DNA from: Bacteroidales bacterium UBA5536
Lineage (GTDB): Bacteria > Bacteroidota > Bacteroidia > Bacteroidales > F082
Assembly (NCBI GenBank): GCA_002426795.1
Contig: DINQ01000016.1
Coordinates: 265,477-329,476, forward strand
DNA: 64,000 nt
Direction of reading: 5' to 3'
A program made the translations under genes and the position numbers. This document shows positions 58,361-64,000 of the stretch, piece by piece (within the stretch, counting starts at the first letter, position 1; each line of letters opens with the position of its first letter). The notes under the pieces were generated by a model that saw only the letters and a program-made list of their open reading frames with translations, was not told where the DNA came from and did no database searches.

Positions 58361-59494
58361 TTGAAAATTGCCGTCAACACCAGATTATTGATCCACAACA
58401 AGCTCGAGGGAATCGGCTGGTTTACCTACGAAACCCTGCGTCGCATGGTGGCCAGTCATCCCGAAACAGAGTTTTGGTTTATCTTCGACCGAAAGCCAGA
58501 TCCATCGTTTATTTTTGGTAACAATGTCAAAACCCTGGTGCTTCGGCCACCTGCCCGACACCCGCTTTTATTTGTGATCTGGTTTGAGTGGTCGTTGCAT
58601 AAGGCCTTGAAAAGAATCAAGCCTGATTTGTTTCTCTCACCTGATGGATATTTGAGTTTGCGCAGCGATGTTGCGGCTCTTGCAGTGATGCATGATCTGA
58701 ATTTTGAACATTTTCCCGCTGATCTTCCTTTGCTGGTGCGGTGGTATTATCGCTTTTTCTTCCCGCGATTTGCAAGGCATGCTGAGCGCATCGCGACGGT
58801 TTCGGCCTTTTCGAAACAGGACATTCATACCCAATACCAAATCCCGTTAAGTGATATCGATGTCTTGTACAATGGAGCAAACGAGTTGTATGAGCCTGTT
58901 GATGAAGAAGTAAGGCAGGAGGTGCGGGATAAATATACCTCCGGCTGTCCCTATTTTATGTTTGTCGGATCACTTCATCCCCGGAAAAACCTGGCACGTT
59001 TGTTTACCTCCTTCGATCTTTTCAAACAGGAGACAGATAACAACATAAAGCTTTTAGTCGTTGGCGAAAAGAAATGGTGGACGAAAAACATCCGCGATTC
59101 ATATGAAATGATGCGGTGTAAAGATGAAGTTATTTTTTGTGGCAGGCTCGAAGCGGCCCAGTTGCATCTGGTTACGGCATCGGCATTGGCATCGGTGTAT
59201 GTTTCTTATTTTGAGGGCTTTGGGATTCCAATTGTTGAAGCTTTTCGCTGTGGAGTTCCAGTAATTACTTCCAATGTAACCTCAATGCCCGAAGTGGCAG
59301 GCAATGCGGCGCTTTTGGTAGATCCCTACAGCGAAAGGTCTATTGCGGAGGCCATGATAGAACTGGCTGGCGACGAAAATTTACGAAAGGAGCTTGTTGA
59401 GAAAGGGCTTGTTCGTGCGCGTGTGTTTACCTGGGACAAGGCTGCTGCCAGGCTGTGGGAGAGTGTTTTAAAAACAATAGATTCATCTTCATAA
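58361..59494 (+). CDS. Family 4 glycosyltransferase
   Basis: A 377-residue GT4 (GT-B fold) enzyme. It begins LKIAVNTRLLIHNKLEGIGWFTYETLRRM; the start codon is TTG, as no in-frame ATG/GTG lies upstream and the first residues match the family. C-terminal nucleotide-sugar site: FVGSLHPRKNLARLFTSF, VSYFEGFGIPIVEAFRCGVPVITSN (E-x7-E motif), AALLVDPYS. It transfers a sugar, probably mannose or similar, to a glycan. It is divergent from the FkbM gene and is followed 10 bases later by purD. Confidence 0.92.
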   Translation: MKIAVNTRLLIHNKLEGIGWFTYETLRRMVASHPETEFWFIFDRKPDPSFIFGNNVKTLVLRPPARHPLLFVIWFEWSLHKALKRIKPDLFLSPDGYLSLRSDVAALAVMHDLNFEHFPADLPLLVRWYYRFFFPRFARHAERIATVSAFSKQDIHTQYQIPLSDIDVLYNGANELYEPVDEEVRQEVRDKYTSGCPYFMFVGSLHPRKNLARLFTSFDLFKQETDNNIKLLVVGEKKWWTKNIRDSYEMMRCKDEVIFCGRLEAAQLHLVTASALASVYVSYFEGFGIPIVEAFRCGVPVITSNVTSMPEVAGNAALLVDPYSERSIAEAMIELAGDENLRKELVEKGLVRARVFTWDKAAARLWESVLKTIDSSS

Positions 59495-59503
59495 GTAAGT
59501 ATC

Positions 59504-60796
59504 ATGAATGTACTGGTCATTGGTTCAGGCGGCAGAGAGCACGCCATTGCATGGAAACTGAAACAGCATCCATCAACAAAGAAAATATTTATTGCTCCGG
59601 GAAACGCCGGAACAGCGATGGTTGGTACTAATATCCCGATCGACGTCAGTGATTTTGATGAACTGAAAAAGTTGGTGATTGAACGTGAGATCGAATTGGT
59701 CGTTGTTGGGCCCGAGCAGCCCCTCGTTGAAGGGATTGTCGATTTTTTCAAACAGGATACTGTTTTGCAATCGGTGGGCATAGTTGGCCCGGGAAAAGCC
59801 GGTGCACAACTCGAAGGCAGCAAGGCGTTTGCCAAAGCATTTATGCAAAAATATGGTATCCCAACTGCAGCCTGCCAAACCGTGACCAAAGAAAATATAG
59901 ATGAAGGCATTGCTTTTTTGCAGAGAATGCAGGCTCCATATGTGCTTAAAGCCGACGGTCTGGCTGCAGGAAAGGGCGTCTTGATTATTGAGCAACTGGA
60001 TGAAGCTGTTGAAGAATTGAAAAACATGCTTTCCGGTAAGTTTGGGCTTGCCTCTGAAACAGTTGTGATCGAGGAGTTTCTGAAAGGAATTGAGCTTTCG
60101 GTGTTTGTGTTAACGGATGGAAAGCACTACAAATTGCTCCCGGCAGCCAAAGATTACAAAAGAATTGGCGAAGGCGACACAGGGCCCAACACTGGTGGAA
60201 TGGGTGCAGTTTCACCTGTGGTTTTTGCTGACAAAAACTTTATGAAAAAGATTGAAGATCAGATTGTTGAACCCACACTGAAAGGCTTACAACAAGAAAA
60301 TATTGGCTACAACGGATTTTTGTTTTTGGGGTTGATCAACGTTGGAGGCAACCCTTACGTGATTGAATACAATGTGCGACTGGGCGATCCGGAAGCGGAA
60401 TGTGTAATTCCGCGTATTGAAAGTGATTTTGGTTTGTTGTTGCAGGCATGTGCCAATGGAACCCTCAACGAGAGCAAACTGGTATTTGACGATCGGCCGG
60501 CTGTAACTGTGATGCTCGTATCCGGGGGGTATCCGGGCGCCTATAGCAAGGGGAAAATCATTTCTGGCCTTGAGAGCATCAATGAATGCGTAGTGTTTCA
60601 CTCAGGTACCTCAATTGACGTAAACAGTCAGCAGTTTAAAACATCAGGTGGCAGAGTTATTGCTGTTACAGCACTGGATTTTTCACTAGATGCGGCCCGT
60701 AAGAAAGCCTTTGCCAACATCGATAAAATCCAGTTTGAAGGCGCTTACTACCGCAAAGATATTGGTCTCGACCTGCTGAATTACAAAGCAAATTAG
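59504..60796 (+). CDS. purD: Phosphoribosylamine-glycine ligase
   Basis: A 430-residue ATP-grasp enzyme of purine synthesis. N-terminal NVLVIGSGGREHAIAWKL, ATP-grasp region YVLKADGLAAGKGV, and the PurD signature RLGDPEAE (about 288-295) are all present; length is as usual. It catalyses ATP-dependent joining of phosphoribosylamine and glycine to give GAR. It follows the GT4 gene by 10 bases and precedes a membrane gene by 4. Confidence 0.96.
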   Translation: MNVLVIGSGGREHAIAWKLKQHPSTKKIFIAPGNAGTAMVGTNIPIDVSDFDELKKLVIEREIELVVVGPEQPLVEGIVDFFKQDTVLQSVGIVGPGKAGAQLEGSKAFAKAFMQKYGIPTAACQTVTKENIDEGIAFLQRMQAPYVLKADGLAAGKGVLIIEQLDEAVEELKNMLSGKFGLASETVVIEEFLKGIELSVFVLTDGKHYKLLPAAKDYKRIGEGDTGPNTGGMGAVSPVVFADKNFMKKIEDQIVEPTLKGLQQENIGYNGFLFLGLINVGGNPYVIEYNVRLGDPEAECVIPRIESDFGLLLQACANGTLNESKLVFDDRPAVTVMLVSGGYPGAYSKGKIISGLESINECVVFHSGTSIDVNSQQFKTSGGRVIAVTALDFSLDAARKKAFANIDKIQFEGAYYRKDIGLDLLNYKAN

Positions 60797-60799
60797 CAA

Positions 60800-61795
60800 A
60801 TGCTGATCAGATTTTTTCGTGCCAGTTTTGCCATTCAATATGCCGCAGTTTTGCTGATGGCTTTGATTCTATGGTTGCCCTCTTTTGTGGGTGATGAAGT
60901 ACAGGTGTACAGTGAGAACCTAAGCGATTTGCAACCATTTTACCAGTGGACAATTGGCTTGTTGAGTGCTTTACCACTGCTGGTTAAGCTGTTGGCTTTT
61001 GCCCTTTTGGTGTTTCAGTCTTTCTTTTTCAACGCGATCATGGCAGCAAACCAGCTGATCACCCGCGTAAGCTCGGTCGGAGCTTTTGTTTACGTTTTGT
61101 TGATGAGTCAGGCTGTTGATCAAACCCAATTGTATCCCTTTCTGATTGCGAGTTTTTTTGTTTTGGCAGCGTTGCATACGGTTTTCCTGGTTTACGATGC
61201 CGACAGGGCAGATGTTTACATCTTTAATGCGGGTTTTTTTGTGGCATTGGCATCTTTGTTTTACTTTCCGGCTGCCCTGCTGCTGATCTGGCTATGGATC
61301 ACCATGTTCATTGCGCGCCAATCTGATATGCGCAGCTGGATCATTCCGTTCGTAGGTTTTCTGGCGCCATATTTCTTCGTGTTTAGCTATTACTTCCTCA
61401 CTGACCAACTTATGCAAAGAATGTTGGCTTACAAAGAAATACCACAATTGATCAATATGCCTTCGCTGGAATTGCAACCGATACAACTGGCTATTTGGGC
61501 GATTATTGGCGTTTTGCTGTTTACTACTTATTCCTATGTTTGGGGTAACTCGGCCGAGAAGAATGTAGGGCTACGGAAAAAAATTGCCATGACAACAAGT
61601 TTGTTGTTTTTTGCGCTTCCTTCTTTACTTTTTTCTCCGGTTAAATTGATACAGAACGGTATTCTGATTATTCCATTTGCGGTTTTTTTGTCCTTTACTT
61701 TTGCTTATACGCGATCTGCCAAATGGCAAAACCTCTTGCTTTTGCTTTTAATGCTGCTCAGTGTGATGAACCATTATTTACCCCTGTTTTTCTGA
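60800..61795 (+). CDS. DUF6427-like membrane protein
   Basis: A 331-residue integral membrane protein with about nine hydrophobic segments, found beside purD and rnhB in many Bacteroidota. It starts MLIRFFRASFAIQYAAVLLMALILW and has PAALLLIWLWITMFIARQSDMRSWIIPFVG as its most conserved part. Function unknown. Its stop overlaps the rnhB start in TGATG. Confidence 0.82.
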   Translation: MLIRFFRASFAIQYAAVLLMALILWLPSFVGDEVQVYSENLSDLQPFYQWTIGLLSALPLLVKLLAFALLVFQSFFFNAIMAANQLITRVSSVGAFVYVLLMSQAVDQTQLYPFLIASFFVLAALHTVFLVYDADRADVYIFNAGFFVALASLFYFPAALLLIWLWITMFIARQSDMRSWIIPFVGFLAPYFFVFSYYFLTDQLMQRMLAYKEIPQLINMPSLELQPIQLAIWAIIGVLLFTTYSYVWGNSAEKNVGLRKKIAMTTSLLFFALPSLLFSPVKLIQNGILIIPFAVFLSFTFAYTRSAKWQNLLLLLLMLLSVMNHYLPLFF

Positions 61796-62394
61796 TGTCG
61801 TTGATTACCAGATATCAGCAAAGCGGCATTGAAGCTGGATGTGATGAAGCTGGCCGAGGCTGTTTGGCCGGACCCGTGGTGGCAGCAGCAGTGGTGTTAA
61901 AGGACGGTTTTGACCATCCGCTACTCAACGATTCGAAAAAACTCAGCGAGAAAAAACGGGAAATGCTTCGCGAGATCATTATTGCCGAAGCTGAAGATTG
62001 GGCTGTTGGTATGGCTTCTGCCGAAGAAATTGATGAGATCAACATATTGCAGGCATCTTTTTTGGCCATGCACCGTGCCATCGAACAGCTGAAAGTGAAG
62101 CCTGCATTGCTTCTAGTTGATGGCAACCGGTTTAAACCCTATCAAAATATACCGTACCGCTGCGAGGTTGGTGGGGATGCAAAATACCAGTCCATTGCCG
62201 CAGCATCCATCCTGGCAAAGACAAGCCGCGACCGCCTGATGGAGCAACTCGACAGCGATTTTCCGGTATATGGCTGGAAGAAAAACAAAGGATACCCAAC
62301 AAGATTTCATCGCCAGGCCATACAGAAAAATGGAATTTGTCAATGGCACCGAAAAAGTTTCAACATGGGAGAGCAACTTTCAATAGACTTTTAG
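61795..62394 (+). CDS. rnhB: Ribonuclease HII
   Basis: A 199-residue RNase HII. The catalytic D-E-D-D set is visible: GCDEAGRGCLAG (Asp and Glu near residues 17-18), LLVDGNR (Asp about 107) and the C-terminal DAKYQSIAAASILAKTSRDR (Asp about 124). It removes ribonucleotides from RNA-DNA hybrids and misincorporated sites. The start at 61795 overlaps the preceding stop codon (TGATG). Confidence 0.95.
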   Translation: MSLITRYQQSGIEAGCDEAGRGCLAGPVVAAAVVLKDGFDHPLLNDSKKLSEKKREMLREIIIAEAEDWAVGMASAEEIDEINILQASFLAMHRAIEQLKVKPALLLVDGNRFKPYQNIPYRCEVGGDAKYQSIAAASILAKTSRDRLMEQLDSDFPVYGWKKNKGYPTRFHRQAIQKNGICQWHRKSFNMGEQLSIDF

Positions 62395-62461
62395 CAAACT
62401 ATTAACACCTAGTTGTTGACTATTGCAAGGCTGGATGATAGTAATCCCAAACTCAATCAAC

Positions 62462-62469
62462 TACATTTG
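62462..62469 (+). promoter_or_regulatory. -7 box of the last gene
   Basis: TACATTTG, exact TAnnTTTG, 29 bases before ATG 62499. Confidence 0.55.
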
Positions 62470-62498
62470 CATTAAATTTCTGGAAAAACTGTTGAAAA

Positions 62499-64000
62499 AT
62501 GTGGAAAGCGTCATCAAAGTATTTGATATTTATAGGATTACTTTTAATTGCGCTTGTGGTATATTTTTTGACTGCCCAACAAAAAACGGCCAGCCGACCG
62601 GTTACAGATGCCATTCCGTTGGATGCGACCCTGGTTTTTGAATCGAATCAGACAGGTCCACTCTGGAGAAAAATCGCTAATGAAAGTTCGTATTGGCCTG
62701 TTTTAAAAAAAATTGACCGCATTTTAGAAGTTGACAACCAGATTGCCTGGCTCGATTCGCTACTGACAGAAAAGCCTGATGTTGCTGTTTTTATGGAGCA
62801 ACAACCCATGGCGCTTGCCTTGTGTCGATCAGGAGATAGTTATGGTTTTTTATTCGTGGCAGCTGTCGGAAATAGTTTGCATCTGTATGAAATTGAGACG
62901 TTTGCCAATGTAGTATTCAATGGCAGAATCAGCATGATCGAAAGAAGCAGCCCGGAAGTAGAGAGTGTTTTGCTGATAGACGCACGCAACGGTCTACAGT
63001 ATGGACTTGCTTTGATTGATGGGTTACTGATCGGTAGCTTTGACAAAGACATATTGGATCGGGCGATTTTGCAATTGTCGGCCAAAGAAAAGCTGACCGA
63101 TGACGTCTCTTTCCAAAGAGTAAAAAAAACAACGGGGACAAAGGTTGATGGTTATGTGTACTTTAACCAAACTCATTTGGCGGATTTTGTCAGCGATTTT
63201 ACAACAGGCGAAGAAAAAGAATCAGTGCGAAAGTTTCTGCGCAGTTTCGGTGGCTGGTCGGCACTCGATTTGCTTGTCAAACAGCAGGATGTGATTCTCA
63301 ACGGATATACTGATCCTGGAATTGACACTTATCTTGCTGACCTGGCCAAAAGTCGGCCGCTTAAAAATACGATCCTCAACGTGCTGCCTTATTCAACGCG
63401 TATGCTGCTTCACACAAGTCGAAACGATTTTCAGAGCTGGTGGCCGGGCTCTAAATTTCCTGAACAGTCCAAAAATTTGGAACAGAAAGCCAATATCGAT
63501 TTCAATAGTAACCTGATCCAGACGTTAAGTGGCGAGTTTGCCCTTGTGAGTGCCAGCGATATGAAACATGCCATGTTTGTTGCCGGCGTAAGCGAACAAC
63601 AGAAATTGATCCGGTTTTTCGACCATCTGTCTGCTCGGTTTGGTGTGTTATCGAGCGAAAAAGTGGAAAATGAAACCATTCGAAGGATCAATCTGGATGG
63701 TTTTGTACCATCGGTTTTTGGGGATGTGTATGCTGCAATTGATGCTTGTGCTTATGTGGTGGTCGACCAGTATTTGCTGATTGCCAATGATATTTCGACC
63801 ATAGAAGAGGCGCTGCGCTATTACCGTTCAGGACGCACACTAGACCTGAACGAAAACTTCAAAAGCTTTCAGAACAACCTGTCTTCTTCGGCCAGTATTA
63901 CTTTGTACGTTAATTTGCGCGATGGCAACAACCTGGTCAGTAGTTTTGTTGATCCAAGGCTGCTCTATCATTTAAAGCGTAATGCCCAGGTGGTGAGTGA
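62499..64000 (+). CDS. DUF3352-like membrane-anchored protein (partial, runs off the end)
   Basis: Open from ATG 62499 to the window end, at least 500 residues, with no stop in frame. An N-terminal membrane anchor (YLIFIGLLLIALVVYFL, residues 8-24) is followed by a large extracytoplasmic region: DAIPLDATLVFESN, then repeated motifs such as SGEFALVSASD and the DACAYVVVDQYLLIANDISTIEEAL stretch typical of DUF3352 proteins of Bacteroidota. The beta-rich repeats and the name-giving domain are of unknown function. It starts a new transcription unit after rnhB. Confidence 0.78.
   Translation, partial: MWKASSKYLIFIGLLLIALVVYFLTAQQKTASRPVTDAIPLDATLVFESNQTGPLWRKIANESSYWPVLKKIDRILEVDNQIAWLDSLLTEKPDVAVFMEQQPMALALCRSGDSYGFLFVAAVGNSLHLYEIETFANVVFNGRISMIERSSPEVESVLLIDARNGLQYGLALIDGLLIGSFDKDILDRAILQLSAKEKLTDDVSFQRVKKTTGTKVDGYVYFNQTHLADFVSDFTTGEEKESVRKFLRSFGGWSALDLLVKQQDVILNGYTDPGIDTYLADLAKSRPLKNTILNVLPYSTRMLLHTSRNDFQSWWPGSKFPEQSKNLEQKANIDFNSNLIQTLSGEFALVSASDMKHAMFVAGVSEQQKLIRFFDHLSARFGVLSSEKVENETIRRINLDGFVPSVFGDVYAAIDACAYVVVDQYLLIANDISTIEEALRYYRSGRTLDLNENFKSFQNNLSSSASITLYVNLRDGNNLVSSFVDPRLLYHLKRNAQVVS

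Overview
The window is a chromosomal piece of a Bacteroidota bacterium, most likely of the order Bacteroidales. The evidence is PorQ and three proteins with type IX secretion C-terminal signals, many TAnnTTTG promoter -7 boxes, a DUF6427-like membrane protein, a DUF3352-like protein and the usual short secreted lipoproteins. No rRNA, tRNA, CRISPR array or transposase gene was recognised.

Positions 1-14,860 are an AT-rich accessory region. Two copies of a ~528-bp non-coding leader (84-613 and 6246-6771) each end exactly where a run of same-strand small genes begins. The genes are separated by 120-140-bp imperfect palindromes whose outer ends read ...AAC / GTT.... The first bases of most units are the reverse complement of the bases that open the palindrome at that unit's own end (10/10, 9/10, 9/9, 9/9, 12/13). 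This is the signature of integron gene cassettes with attC sites. No integrase gene is in view, so these look like two integrase-less attC arrays (CALIN-like): array 1 with about 3 cassettes and array 2 with about 7. Cargo includes lipoproteins, a tandem pair of RlaP-like nucleotidyltransferases, an LRR lipoprotein, an autoinhibited Fic protein and a small ABC transporter. A minus-strand block (Rrf2 regulator, methyltransferase, two beta-barrel-like proteins) lies between the arrays.

Positions 15,000-33,700 hold more ordinary genes: a DUF2892 protein, a surface-glycan group (flippase, formyltransferase/beta-propeller fusion, asparagine-synthase-like protein lacking its glutaminase Cys, GT2), nusB, a secreted GH5-like enzyme, aconitase, an LruC-domain lipoprotein and two paralogous lipoproteins that carry what looks like a Cys-Gln thioester domain.

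Positions 33,770-43,420 form the most unusual functional unit. It has a Tat-exported HybA-like four-cluster ferredoxin and a HybB/NrfD-like quinone-reactive membrane subunit, flanked by two membrane-anchored proteins whose cytoplasmic parts resemble glycine-cleavage H protein but lack the lipoylated Lys. One of these also has a periplasmic solute-binding-like domain. Downstream are a sensor kinase with haem-c-type motifs, a sigma-54 response regulator and an archaemetzincin. Three 19-bp palindromic repeats and a -24/-12-like element lie upstream of the first gene. They suggest that the two-component system controls the operon through sigma-54.

Positions 43,550-64,000 contain two more lipoprotein/T9SS cargo genes, a DUF1028 T9SS protein next to porQ, recF with a DUF721 gene, a BtuF-like binding protein, efp, lpxD, an O-antigen/exopolysaccharide cluster (ligase, two Wzz-type proteins, flippase, FkbM methyltransferase, GT4), then purD, a DUF6427-like membrane protein, rnhB and a DUF3352-like gene that runs off the end.
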